From: Imbricaverruca yamaguchii
Taxonomy: Eukaryota > Arthropoda > Thecostraca > Neoverrucidae
Assembly: GCA_034440575.1 (NCBI GenBank)
Contig: JAOTOL010001646.1
Location: 901,501 to 965,500, forward strand
Reading direction: 5' to 3'
Length of the DNA stretch: 64,000 nucleotides
The position numbers were made by a program, and so were the translations under genes. This document shows positions 38,067 to 49,043 of this stretch, piece after piece. The notes below the pieces were generated by a model. It searched no databases and had not been told where the DNA came from. It was given only the letters and a program-made list of their open reading frames with translations. Every line of letters begins with the position of its first letter. Positions within the stretch are counted from its first letter, which is position 1.

Positions 38067-38469
38067 AATGCCCCCTTTACTCAACATCCGTCCCTGACTT
38101 GCGGGAAGGTGGGCAGCCTCAGATCCAGGAACATTCAGTTGGGGATGATTAGGCAGGTACTCGTGCTGTTTAGGGCAGGGTGATATGGACCAGGGACGCT
38201 TGTTATTGATGGCTTTCAGGCACCCCCAATTATTAATTAAAAAGCCTTACTCTAAGCCGATCGGAGGTCAATGGGGTGTGACCATTTCGGGTCACTCACC
38301 CGGGCCTCGTCGAGGGACCTTCGCCTGGAAGCCGCGCCCATTCGCGAATGCGGAACTACTATCCGAGACGGCCCGACCTCTCTCTCTCTCTTCACACTTC
38401 CCTCCTCCAGTCGTGCTGACTAAAGCAGCGAGCAATAGTCGTTGACTGGGAACTGGCGCCGTCATGCCG

Positions 38470-38490
38470 GGGGAGGGGGGGGGGGCGGGA
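38470..38490. repeat. G-rich run
   Basis: GGGGGAGGGGGGGGGGG(C)GGG; poly-G able in principle to form a quadruplex. Confidence 0.8.
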
Positions 38491-39113
38491 GGTGCGAGCG
38501 GCCGTGACCGGGCCTGCGGCCCCCAGCTGGCGTGTTAGAGGAGGCCCTGCCTCGACCCCTGCAGGTTCCTTCCGCCCACGGTATTCTAGCAGACCATCAC
38601 TGTGAAAAAATCCGGCGACGCTTCCGGAGAAGGGGTCGGTGTTCCTGTACCTAGCGTGCACTGCAGCTTTGGGCGCGTCAGCTACTCTGGCTATGTTGCG
38701 GTTTTAGGGTTCGTCAGCTGCCCTGGCGGATTAATGGATTGTAGCTACTCATAGGGCAGGTATCACTTTCCTATTGTTTTATTTTTGCGGCTCATGCATG
38801 TAGGTACTCACGCTGCTCATTAACAACGCCAACAATACAACTGGAGATAGCCGACAGCTCGGCTCGCCACCCGAATCTGAATGTCTTGCGTGATCGGCTA
38901 ATAATAATGCAAAAGCACATACTCGCGCCAACTACCGTGGTTACCGCCACGTCAATCCGCGACCGCGAACAAGGGACGAATCGTGTCGAAATTGAGCTAT
39001 TTATCCAGCACTCAGGTATGCAGTACTTAGCTAATCAGTACTGAGGTAATCAGCGCTCGGGTATGCAGCCAGACGCCCACCATTAGACAGCCAATAATCA
39101 ACAGCTGCAGCCT

Positions 39114-39124
39114 GACTCAATTGA
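39114..39124. repeat. Left target-site duplication of the SINE
   Basis: GACTCAATTGA, identical to 39289-39299 on the far side of the SINE. Confidence 0.92.
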
Positions 39125-39288
39125 TGGTTTGGTTATTGGTTTTACGACACATCGACCGTTGAGTCATGCAGCGTCGCCAATCTCTCACGCCGATTGGTCG
39201 CGGGCGAAGAGTAGCGACAGGTGAGACTCGAACCCACAGACTTTTGATTGTGAGACGAGCGACTTACCCCTAGACCACTCGTCCCCCC
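39125..39288 (-). mobile_element. tRNA-derived SINE, family 1, best-defined copy
   Basis: 164 bp flanked by a perfect 11-bp target-site duplication. On the minus strand it starts GGGGGGACGAGTGGTCTAGG, giving box A TGGTCTAGGGGTAAG. Box B is GGTTCGAGTCT, with a T-arm pairing GTGGG/CTCAC. The body is CACCTGTCGCTACTCTTCGC and CGGCGTGAGAGATTGGCGAC. The 3' end is CGGTCGATGTGTCG, GTAAAACCAATAACCAAACC. The anticodon arm is only partly paired, so the source tRNA cannot be named. This copy defines the family ends. Confidence 0.95.
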
Positions 39289-39299
39289 GACTCAATTGA
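39289..39299. repeat. Right target-site duplication of the SINE
   Basis: GACTCAATTGA, identical to 39114-39124. Confidence 0.92.
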
Positions 39300-39734
39300 A
39301 GAGACGCGGAACACGAATCAGCTTATGTGTCGACTTGCGTACTTTTTTCGGTGCTTTGTTTCCAGCTCAATGTTGGCTCGAACCCTGCCCAATGATTTCA
39401 ACTTCATTATAGGCCCCTGTGGGCCCAGTCGCCTCCTTCACCAATTTCGGCCCTCTCATTGCCCCCATGTGTTTGCGTCTCTGATGTTTGTTAAGAAATT
39501 GACCACTCTGAGAATCTGTGCATTGCTTTTATCTTCAGACAACCGAGATCAGTCATACCCATGGATGTGGGGAATGGGCTAAGGGGCAGAGAGGTTGAGC
39601 CCTCATTCCAACTTTGAACAGGCTTAGCATTCGCCCTACGGGCTTTGCATGAAAATAAGAGACTTCAAAATGGGTCCCGCCCCAGGTTTCCCACCTTTGC
39701 GACAGTGCCGACGCCTCTGGGTATAAAAACTGGG

Positions 39735-39980
39735 TAGACATACTGATATGCTATATATGCCTATTTCATCTTGATGAATAATTTCAACGACCTATAATGA
39801 CGCCTTGGGGAATACCATCTGGGTAGATATAATACTGATACGCTCCATGTACCTATTTCATATTTATGAATAAACTCAATGACCAAAAATGACGCCTTTG
39901 TTTACACCAAAAGGGTAAATGTAATACTGATATGCTGCATGCACATATTTAATATCTATGGATAATTTTCCTTACTAGCT
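39735..39980. repeat. Diverged 91-94-bp tandem repeat, 3 units
   Basis: ACTGATATGCT.TAT(A/G).. starts near 39742, 39832 and 39926, followed by CCTATTTCAT-like and AATGACGCCTT blocks. About 75-80% similar by eye. Confidence 0.8.
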
Positions 39981-40185
39981 GACGTAATTTGTTCCGGGAA
40001 TGTCAAAATTAGACGGATTCGGGGTAGCCTACCACCTAGCTACCTATCTGCAAGTCGAATATCGAAACTAGTCATCATCATGCATTTCAGAGCTATCCAT
40101 CTAATAGGTTTTCAGTTATCCACGTCAGTGACAAGGGTAAAGACATGACACGAGTACGCAATGCACATGTATGAGGAAAATGAGG

Positions 40186-40229
40186 CAGGTTGCGGATTGT
40201 GCGGATTGTGCGGATTGTGCGGATTGTAG
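40186..40229. repeat. 9-bp TGCGGATTG repeat, about 4.5 units
   Basis: Perfect tandem TGCGGATTG. Confidence 0.95.
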
Positions 40230-41500
40230 CGATGGTCACCGGGCATCCAAATATCTGCACCACACTATCAAATTTGCATGGGATCGTTGCATTGATCTTT
40301 CCCCAACGACGACATATGAAGGGAAGCTCTGACGAAAGAAGCTTCCACAATCCCCGCGTTATTCCCAGGGAGCTAACCGACCATGAACATGTTTTGCTTC
40401 CGATTGACAACAGCTCCACTAAAGAGACAGACGGAGCCCTTAATGCAACCATCTTCTGATGCAAGACAGCTTAGAACAAGGCGTTACCAGCTGAATACAT
40501 TTTGTCTGCCTTTTCCACTAGTAGCTCTATGCTTTCCACAATTCGAGAATGAGGAGTAGTATAGTAACGTCATAGCGCTAGAGGGCACATGCATGCATAC
40601 GAAATGAAAATGTCTGGAGTGTGATGGCTTCGCGAAAAATGCCCATCTGGATGTGCTGAGATACGGTAACCTGTTGTCACATGGTATCCGTAATTGTTGA
40701 TTGGCTGTCCAGTGTTCTAAGATTTTTTTTTCGGCTTTTCAGTAGACAACGACGGTTCGTCTAAATTCCGATGGTCTGCAGCTGTTCTGTTGTTCGGTGT
40801 TTTGCAAATGGTGGGTGTTAGCCAGCCGAGACCCATACCACTTAATCGCTGACCTTTCATCACGTTCAAATAAACCGTAGCGGCCACCATAGTTCACGTG
40901 TTTGCTTTTGTGCGGCGGCCGCACCAAGTGTGCACATATGACGTCACATGGCATTACAACTGCCATCTCGACCATTCCTGGCTGACGACCATTCCGACGA
41001 CTGACGCATAGTGCGATGAACATTCCAGGAAATCACCTGGGATGCTTTTGGTGGTTGGACGCTGGCGTTGTCTCGCACGACTCGTGAAATTCAGACGCTG
41101 TTCCGACTTGCCATCCTGAATTGTCGCCAATTAATCATTTCCACGCTAAACTTGGCGGCATATTTCACACCCGATATTCGTGAGAAAGAAAATGCTGGTG
41201 TGGTGCTGCATTTCACACGAAGGATCAGGTGTCCAGATGCGCTCCCTCAGCCGTTGTGCTTTCTCTCGCAGCATAGTTTAACGTGCTGCGGCGCTACATG
41301 ACGTGAGATTGTCTCCTGTGGTGCTATCATGACCGTTGGTTTATACACCTTCGTGAGGGCTAATGTTCTCTCAATGGTTGACCTCCCCATCCCCTGGTGA
41401 CCTTTAGACTTTACATGACATCCTGTTGAGTGGCCAGTGCTGGACGAGTTGCAGTTGAGCCACGCAATGTGTACCCAATCGATTTCATAGAACATCGGTG
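40230..41500. other. No supported gene
   Basis: Mixed composition without a credible frame, domain or repeat. Confidence 0.4.
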
Positions 41501-41504
41501 CGGC

Positions 41505-41645
41505 GTCGTATGTGGCGACATATGCGGCGACAGTAGCGTATGCGGCGGCGTTTGCGGCGACGTCGGCGCATGTGATGACTGCGGCGTATGCGGTGATGGT
41601 GGCGTATGTGTCGACAAGGGAGTGCGCGGCGACGGCGGAGTGTGC
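41505..41645. repeat. Degenerate GCGGCGTATG-type repeat
   Basis: Triplet-phased GCGGCG(A/T)ATG and GGCGTATG(T/C)GG words recur with irregular spacing of 9-18 bp. Frames such as 41430-41678 (Cys-Gly rich) are artefacts. Confidence 0.65.
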
Positions 41646-41649
41646 CACT

Positions 41650-41930
41650 GTGCCACGCGCCATATACCCCTCGCGTAGCCAGTGTTGCGCGCCATATACC
41701 CTCAAGTAGCTAGTGTTACGCGCCATATACCCTCGCGAAGCCAGCGACACGCGCCACTTACCCCGCGTAACTAACGACACTCGCCACATCCCCCCGCGTA
41801 ACCAACGATACCCGCCACATCCCCCCGCGTAACTAACGATACGCGCCACATGCCCCCGCGTAACCAACGATACCCGCCACATGCCCCTGCGTAACCAACG
41901 ATACGCGCCACCCCATCCCCGCTGCCCTGA
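41650..41930. repeat. 31-bp minisatellite, about 9 units
   Basis: CCCGCGTAACCAACGATAC followed by (C/G)CGCCACAT repeats every 31 bp. Units become more similar toward the right. This also explains the minus frame with RWLRGGMWRVSL repeats. Confidence 0.9.
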
Positions 41931-42009
41931 CTAGCTGCCGCCCGTGCAGATGCTTTCCTCACATCCGTGTCTTCACGTGCTCAAGAGTGAAGATTAATTT
42001 GTCGTGCAG

Positions 42010-42172
42010 AGCAGGCCTGAGGACCGAGGTGCGCAGCCATCCCGACAGCCCGAGGTGACAGGCGAGAGGACCGAGGTACGCAGCCATCCTGACAGCCAGT
42101 ATGCCCGAGGTGACAGGCCTGAGGACCGAGGTGCGCAACCTTACTGACAGCCAGAGTGGCCCGAGGTGACAG
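42010..42172. repeat. About 50-57-bp tandem repeat, 3 units
   Basis: GAGGACCGAGGTGCGCAGCC recurs three times, each followed by a GACAGCC and a CCCGAGGTGACAG block. Confidence 0.9.
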
Positions 42173-42309
42173 CCGTATTCGGACCCGATGATGATGTCAA
42201 CCCTTTGTTCTCTGTGTTAATTCTAGCTGTTGCCACCCAGGACCCAGTTAGGGTTCTGATTTAATTAATTAAGCATGATACGACATGGTGTGCAAATAGG
42301 ATGTGACAG

Positions 42310-42654
42310 TTACTTTTTCTTCGAATACGATGACCATTGAAATTGCGGGTGATTTCTGCAAGTAAGCCGACCACACGGCTTTTCGTGGACGAGTAAAAGC
42401 ACAACACGACCGTGATCAGTTCCCTGATGCCTGTAAATATGCTGGCACAAGGCTTCAAAACTCTCACCCTTCAACAAAAAGCACTCGAAGTCCAGCGAGC
42501 CGATTAATATTGTCTCGCCATTATTTAAAATTCGGCAAACGCACTGTATTTGTCTGTTTCCAGCCGGGTAGGTAGTAGTGCTGCCGCTCGCCATTTGCCC
42601 CTGATCGAGCTGGAGGCAGATAAAAATAAAAGCTTCTTGATATTCGAAAGCCAT
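42310..42654 (-). CDS. Unrecognised open frame, possible exon remnant
   Basis: A 114-codon frame beginning MAFEYQEAFIF with balanced amino-acid composition (Cys, His, Phe and Leu spread evenly, no simple repeat), unlike the repeat-driven frames in this window. A second minus frame overlaps its start in another phase (42525-42740, containing ATELLDKVRLNRIEWLSN) and also looks protein-like, which could mean a frameshifted pseudogene or chance. I recognise no family, and no splice sites clearly bound it. Listed as the most protein-like long frame outside repeats, not as an established gene. Confidence 0.13.
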   Translation of the reverse strand: MAFEYQEAFIFICLQLDQGQMASGSTTTYPAGNRQIQCVCRILNNGETILIGSLDFECFLLKGESFEALCQHIYRHQGTDHGRVVLLLVHEKPCGRLTCRNHPQFQWSSYSKKK

Positions 42655-42803
42655 TCAATTCGGTTCAGCCTTACTTTGTCTAGCAGCTCAGTGGCTGGTG
42701 TGCGAAGATCTAACCAACCGTAGTGTGAACTTGATTGCAAATAATCAAGTTATTCAAATAGCAAAGCATACGAAGATTTGCTGAGCTAGTTTCCAGTGTA
42801 CAT

Positions 42804-43705
42804 TAGGACGCGCCCTGGAGGGTCTCTGAAAATTATGCGCACTGGAGGGGGCGGATATCGCCCCATAAGATATCGGCTCCTATCAAAGCTAGAGCAACGA
42901 AATTCGCCGGGTGGATGGCTACGGTAGTGAACTCTGTTGTGTGCAAATGTCATGACACTAGGCTAATATCTTCAAGGCCAAAATGAGGTCAAATATGTTT
43001 GTTCAAAATATGTCAATCTTGTCTTGTTTGTACGACTTGGCTTGTCATTGTCATGAATCGCTGCAATTGTGTTTAAATGCACCAAAATGGGCATCAATGC
43101 TGTTTTGAACATTACTAATGATGCAATGCAGATGCTAGACTCTGCATTTAGCCTCAGGTCACGTATATAGTAGCACATTATCCGGTCATTACCTGCTCCA
43201 GTTACCGGAACCGGGCCGCCCGCCCGACTACTCCGTCGAGGGCTTGGCGCAATCGGCTTCGCAAAGAAAGGAGTAAAGTACATTAATAGAGTATGGAAAT
43301 GCTTAGGTACACAATGACCTAACATGACCTAACACGACTATTAAACTATACAGCGTAATAATATATATCAAACAAGTCGTTACTGTTGTCAATAATACTT
43401 CCCTTTTGCTAATATACTGGAAGCACACCAGCGCCGATTTTTGTGGTCTGGCGCTACAAAATATTTTTTACCTTCACAGCCCTAACTCGAAAAAAAATCG
43501 GCCGATTTCCGTTTTTGTGTGTGTGTGTGATTGTGGTTTTAGGGCGCATCGGATTTCCGTTTTTCTTGCTTTGAACAACGCGCCGGTCATTTCTATGAAG
43601 GTACGCAAATAATGGCGTATGCCGACCGGTAAAATCTGGAACTATGCACGAAAAACCTGAGGGGTTGGCGGATTTCACCCCCACCCCCTCCAGGGCGCGT
43701 GTTAA
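42804..43705 (-). mobile_element. MITE family B, copy B2
   Basis: Inverted relative to B1. The right end reads CTCCAGGGCGCGTGTTAA. The left end reads TTAGGACGCGCCCTGGAGGG, where TTAG replaces the expected TTAA. The right ~400 bp match the B1 arm in reverse complement, including CGAAAAACCTGAGGGGT near the end. The left part corresponds to the far end of B1, and a middle block matches B3's interior (GTTACCGGAACCGGG...). No transposase frame. A 16-base GT tract has grown inside the arm (about 43515-43530). Confidence 0.78.
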
Positions 43706-43783
43706 GGACGGCTACATTGGCGTGTATGGCGACCACTATTCTGCTCCATCTCAACGCCACTCGGGAATGAACTGGAAATGCCA

Positions 43784-44565
43784 AGCACACGGCGTTCGCC
43801 GGAGTACATGCTGCCAAGCCACCTAAACACGCGGCGGTCTCCGGAGTGCATGCCGCCAGGCCACCTAAACACGCGGCGGTCAGTGGGTGCATGCTGCCAG
43901 GCCACCTAACGGGCATGCGAGGACCTAAAGGTCCGGAGTACGTGCCGCCAGGCCACCTAAACACGCGGCGGTCTCCGGAGTGCGTGCCGCAGGCCACCTA
44001 AACACGGCGTTCGCCGGAGTACATGCCGCCAGGCCACCTAAACACGCGGCGTTCGCCGGAGTACATGCCGCCAGGCCACCTAAACACGCGGCGTTCGCCG
44101 GAGTGCATGCCGCCAGGCCACCTAAACACGCGGCGTTCGCCGGAGGACATGCCGCCAAGCCACCTAAACACGCGGCGGTCTCCGGAGTGCATGCCGCCAG
44201 GCCACCTAAACACGCGGCGTTCGCCGGAGTGCATGCCGCCAAGCCACCTAAACACGCGGCGCCGGGATGCGCCAGCCACCTAAACACGCGGCGTTCCCGG
44301 AGTCATGCCGCCAAGCCACCTAAACACGCGGCGGTCTCCGGAGTGCATGCTGCCAGGCCACCTAAACACACGGCGTTCGCCGGAGTACATGCCACCAAGC
44401 CACCTAAACATGCGGCGGTCTCCGGAGGGCATGCCGCCAAGCCACCTAAACACGCGGCGCGGGAGTGCATGCCGCCAGGCCACCTAAACACGCGGCGTCG
44501 TGCGCGCCCTAACACGGCGTTGCCGGAGTGCATGCCGTCCGGAGTGCATGCCACCAAGCCACCCC
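43784..44565. repeat. 42-bp minisatellite, about 18 units
   Basis: GCCACCTAAACACGCGGCG followed by TTCGCCGGAG or GTCTCCGGAG, then (T/G)(A/G)CATGCCGCCA, repeats at 42 bp with several shortened units. Variation concentrates in GTTCGCC versus GGTCTCC and in CCAGG versus CCAAG. Since 42 is divisible by 3, open frames run on both strands (219 codons plus, 120 minus). Confidence 0.94.
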
Positions 44566-44814
44566 ATCCTGCCTCCGCGTATACTTGCAGCTACCTACTC
44601 GGAGTCCTTTGCACCATTCCACTAAAGAGGGGAGGTTGAACGTTCTAAGAACACGGGGTGGGCTAAGTCAGCTCTAAAAATTACTTTCTTCATTCACATA
44701 CATGCGAATTATGCTGGAGGTCATAAAATGGTTGGGTTTGTTCCTGGTTCCTCCTTATCCACGTGCCTATGAAGCTACATTATGCTACAGTAGAAGTGCG
44801 CCAAGCAATCTAAA

Positions 44815-44852
44815 AAAAACTGATACTGTAATCTTACACAGTATCAGTTTTT
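44815..44852. repeat. Perfect 15-bp inverted repeat, 8-base loop
   Basis: AAAAACTGATACTGT and its exact reverse complement ACAGTATCAGTTTTT are separated by AATCTTAC. It could form a hairpin or cruciform. No obvious element boundary is visible around it. Confidence 0.92.
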
Positions 44853-45105
44853 GTTGTCTCCATCAAACTGGGTTATCAAGGCCGCATGACAAATGTTTGC
44901 CAGCGATTTTCATGATAGAGGCATAGGTGAATGCTCTCATTGCCGACTATGGTTAGAGGTAGTGGGATGGAGACACAGTATGGTGTGCGGAATGGAGGAT
45001 ATATTGAGTGGAGGTAGGTATACTAATCGAGCTGAAATGCAGCTTCCTCAAATATAATTAGAAGTACATCCAAGGGCTCCAAGAAAAATAGAATAAGAAA
45101 GAGAT
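44853..45105. other. No recognisable feature
   Basis: Mixed-composition DNA without a credible gene. Confidence 0.35.
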
Positions 45106-45107
45106 TG

Positions 45108-45166
45108 AAAGAGAGAGAGAGAGAGAGAGAGAGGGGAGGGGAAAGAAAGAGAGAGAGGGGTGGGAG
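45108..45166. repeat. GA-rich microsatellite
   Basis: GAGAGA runs with GGGGA interruptions. Confidence 0.95.
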
Positions 45167-45315
45167 GGAAATAAAAAATCAGACGGATAGATGGACAAAA
45201 TGCACTGGTATAAATCAATCGATATTGGTGATAGTGGTGACACAGGATTGGATCTTCGGGTACGTGTATTAACACATATTCATCGCTGGGTGCATATTAG
45301 TATAGGGAACACGTG

Positions 45316-46160
45316 TTAATCCGCGCCGTCTTTCCGGTCAAATCCTCACACCCGTCTCGGGGGGGGGGCGGTTGAAGACCCTCTCCTCTAAAATCCAAAC
45401 TAAACATCGCACGAAAACGAAAGAGGTGTCATCAGAAAGCGCTCGACGAGTAGGGTCCGGGTCCATCTCCAAAAAATATTTCAACCGAAAGTGACGTCAA
45501 CAGAGGGGCTAGATTTTCACGACTTTTCACGACTTACATTATGTTTTTTACTCTGGGGAGTTCATTATGAGGGATATATAAAAAAGGTATTTGGAATGAG
45601 ATAAGGATAGCGAAATCGACCAGGGCTACAATATGTTTTGGCCCCCCAAAAATAAAATTTATTTTTGTGAAATTCTCAAAATTTTGAGTTTTCAAGTTTT
45701 CTTTAATTTTCCTTTCCCAATGGGTAGAGCAAACCGAGAAACATTGTTGGAAGTCAACTTGCCCTAATAAAAAATGCTTACTTTAGCCAGAATCCTGTAT
45801 TTGAACTGCAATATGGCAAATACGCAAAATTTATATGTAGTCAAAAACGAAAGAAATGAAAAATTCAACTCATATGTTTTGTTGCATCCGTAAAGATAAG
45901 CAAACGTTGAAAGTTTCATGAAAATATTTGTATCCGTTAAAGCGTGACAACTGGTTGAACTTTTTTGGAGGTGACCTCACTTGACCTTGACTAACTCGTT
46001 GACCCTAGATGACCTGACCTAAAAAATTTGAGTCAACACGTCAAATTGATGTGGAAAAAGGTATGCCAAATTTGGGTGCGCTGCCGTGCGCCGTTCGTCC
46101 GTTATCCGCGAAAAACCTGAGGGGTGCGGTTGAAGACCCCCCCGAGACGGGACGGGTTAA
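45316..46160 (-). mobile_element. MITE family A, copy A2 (TTAA-flanked)
   Basis: Inverted relative to A1. The left end TTAATCCGCGCCGTCTTTCC and the right end CCGAGACGGGACGGGTTAA match the other copies. The internal AGGTCA cluster appears as TGACCT on the plus strand (45967-46018). No transposase-sized frame. Confidence 0.85.
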
Positions 46161-46560
46161 GGTGATTGAGTTTCCAGCCCAGATGAACGGACGAGCAGAA
46201 CATTAGAATTGGGCACGAAATGCTATGAACAAAATATAATACTGCTGTCCAAGAGCAAACTGAATTAGCTGCCAAATTTACTTCATTACCTTGGGTTGAT
46301 AATTGCATTCCGGTAAACGAAAGCTGATCCTTGCCAAGAAAGAGCGCATAAGTCATTTATATCGGTAAGCTGAACTGCGCTGGCAGCCAATGGTGACTGA
46401 AACAGCTAAGCAGTACACGTGGTTATCCTAAAAATGTTCCAAGTGACACTGAGGCATCCCTGCCTTCTCACGGCCTAGTATAATGGAACCTGACGAACAA
46501 AGAGGAAATAGAGCGTTGTGCTAATTGAAAACCATTGCCCTCTTGACATCGTGAGAACAT
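46161..46560. other. No recognisable feature
   Basis: Mixed-composition DNA without a credible gene. Confidence 0.35.
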
Positions 46561-46960
46561 TCCATTCCGAGGCGGTGCAACAGTCGAGACATGCATCCGG
46601 AAGTCCGAGCAAAGCGGAGCGTGGCCTCGCCCACAGCGAAGCGCGTGACCAGCCGCACAGCAGCTGGTACTCCAGCGCGGGGCGGGGTCGCCTGCAGCCG
46701 GGCGAAATACGCCGCCGCAGCACCACCCGGATGCACAACAGTAGACGCGCTGCCGTCGACCGCCGGCGATGCCGCCCAGTCCCGCGTGCGCAACAGACTC
46801 AGGATGGCAACAGCAGGCAGTCGGATCGGGAGCTCAGCGTACCGACAGTACCGCGACCACATAGGTGACGTGAGCGGTCGCACATCGCACCGTGGCCACC
46901 ACGTTTTCGGCACGGCCTTCTCGTCTGTGCTCGCGCGTCTTTCCGGCGCCGGCATAGGAT
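46561..46960. other. GC-rich, CpG-dense island
   Basis: About 400 bp of CpG-rich DNA leading into the 7-bp array. Both plus phases and a 151-codon minus frame (46521-46976) are open. The frames conflict and no domain is recognised. Confidence 0.45.
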
Positions 46961-47456
46961 ACCGGCCACCGGCCACCGGCTACCAGCCACCGGCCACCGG
47001 CCACCGGCCACCGGCCACCGGCCACCGGCCACCGGCCACCGGCCACCGGCCACCGGCCACCGGCCACCGGCCACCGGCCACCGGCCACCGGCCACCGGCC
47101 ACCGGCCACCGGCCACCGGCCACCGGCCACCGGCCACCGGCCACCGGCCACCGGCCACCGGCCACCGGCCACGGCCACCGGCCACCGGCCACCGGCCACC
47201 GGCCACCGGCCACCGGCCACCGGCCACCGGCCACCGGCCACCGGCCACGGCCACCGGCCACCACCGGCCACCGGCCACCGGCCGCCACCGGCCACCGGCC
47301 ACCGGCCACCGGCCACCGGCCACCGGCCACCGGCCACCGGCCACCGGCCACCGGCCACCGGCCACCGGCCACCGGCCACCGGCCACCGGCCACCGGCCAC
47401 CGGCCACCGGCCACCGGCCACCGGCCACCGGCCACCGGCCACCGGCCACCGGCCAC
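46961..47456. repeat. 7-bp CCGGCCA array, about 70 units
   Basis: Near-perfect CCGGCCA repeat with phase breaks near 47170, 47247, 47262 and 47283. Every unit has a GGCC site and a CpG. The 7-bp unit gives a 7-residue peptide period (RPPATGH on plus, GGRWPVA on minus) in all frames. The 379- and 314-codon open frames here are artefacts. Confidence 0.98.
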
Positions 47457-47682
47457 CTGGGCCACAGGGCCGACGCGCCGTGGTCGCGTGACTCCGGCGG
47501 CTGCAAGGTCACCTGCAGGGCGTGTGCATGTACCCGTACGTACGCGCGCGCGCATGACCCAGATAAGCGCCGCGGTGGCGGCCGGTGCCCGCCTGCCACC
47601 TGCCGGCCGTGGAATGTGGAGTCGCCAGCGCGTTGTCTCCTCCGGTCAGAGGTCTCCGTCAGGTCGACCCCGCTGCCGTCCG
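47457..47682. other. CpG-rich spacer between arrays
   Basis: About 225 bp of GC-rich DNA between the 7-bp and 79-bp arrays; no supported gene. Confidence 0.4.
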
Positions 47683-48636
47683 TCAGACCTCGGGCAGCCT
47701 TCAGAATCTGAGTCAGGACAGTCTTGGTGACCGTCAGTGCCATGGTTAGGGCAGCTATGACTACATCAAACCTCTGGTAGCCTTCAGAGTCAGGACAGTG
47801 ATGGCGACTATCCGAGCCCTGGTCAGTCTAGCTATGACAACGTCAGACCTCTGACAGCCTTCAAAGTCTGAGTCAGGACAGTGATGGCGACTACCCGAGC
47901 CATGCCCAGGCCAGCCATGACTACGTGAGACCTCTGGCAGCCTTCAGAGTCTGAGTCAGGACAGTGATGGCGACTACCCGAGCCATGCCCAGGCCAGCCA
48001 TGACAACGTCAGACCTCTGGTAACCTTCCGCGTCAGGACAGTCTTGGTGATCGTCGGAGTCATGGTCAGGCGCCGGCCATGACAACGTCAGACCTCTGGT
48101 AACCTTCTGAGTCGGGACAGTCTTGGTGATCGTCGGAGTCATGGTCAGGCGCCGGCCATGACAACGTCAGACCTCTGGTAACCTTCTGAGTCAGGACAGT
48201 CTTGGTGATCGTCGGAGCCATGGTCAGGCGCCGGCCATGACGTCAGACCTCTGGTAACCTTCTGAGTCGGGACAGTCTTGGTGATCGTCTGAGTCATGGT
48301 CAGGCGCCAGCCATGACAACGTCAGACCTCTGGTAACCTTCCGCGTCAGGACAGTCTTGGTGACTGTCGGAGACATGGTCAGGCGCCGGCCATGACAACG
48401 TCAGACCTCTGGTAACCTTCCGCGTCAGGACAGTCTTGGTGATCGTCGGAGTCATGGTCAGGCGCCGGCCATGACAACGTCAGACCTCTGGTAACCTTCT
48501 GAGTCAGGACAGTCTTGGTGATCGTCGGAGCCATGGTCAGGCGCCGGCCATGACAACGTCAGACCTCTGGTAACCTTCCGAGTCAGGACAGTCTTGGTGA
48601 TCGTCGGAGTCATGGTCAGGCGCCAGCCATGACTCC
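47683..48636. repeat. 79-bp tandem repeat, about 12 units
   Basis: CATGACAACGTCAGACCTCT, then GGTAACCTTCTGAGTCAGGA, then CAGTCTTGGTGATCGTCGGA, then a GTCATGGTCAGGCGCCGGC block. The left units (47683-48000) are older variants with GGCAGCCTTCAGAGTC and GTGATGGCGACTACC. The right units are nearly uniform, so homogenisation is stronger on the right. Confidence 0.93.
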
Positions 48637-49043
48637 GGGCGATTTGGCAAGGCAACTTCCGGTCGAGCGAGCCCCAGAGAGTTCAGTTCTGGTCCGAGAC
48701 CACTCCTCGTAGCTGGAGTCCCACTCAGGTCAACTCATTGCTGGAGACGGCAGGCCGCCGGGCTGGCTCAGGCGCGCCCCAGCCAAGGCTGTCAGTGAAC
48801 AGGCGCCCTTCGGCCGGTGGCGCGGGTCGAGAATATGTCCGGCGGAAGTCGATCGACTGAATCACTTGGAAACACCCGGAAACGTCCGGAAACAGGTTTC
48901 CCGGGAGCGGCAGTCCCCCGGCGCTGAGTTCGCCGTCCTGCACCGCGTCGGGCGCCGCACCCGGCCGACGCTCGTGAGGCGGCCTGGTAGGCTGTGCCGC
49001 AGAGCAGACACCAAGGTTGGGCGTGGTCGGCCAGCGGCTGGCC
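48637..49043. other. Spacer between arrays, no supported gene
   Basis: GC-rich; contains a GGAAACACCCGGAAACGTCC(GG) short triplication near 48869-48893. Confidence 0.4.

Noticed and set aside
43980..44639. 219-codon plus frame with PPKHAAFAGVHAA repeats
   Set aside because: Explained by the 42-bp minisatellite; opposite-strand frames are equally open.
46521..46976. 151-codon minus frame in the CpG-dense island
   Set aside because: Two plus-strand frames are open across the same bases and no domain is recognised; composition alone explains it.
46591..47743. 379-codon plus and 314-codon minus frames over the heptamer array
   Set aside because: A 7-bp unit without stops reads open in every frame; the flanking parts are GC-rich and mutually contradictory.
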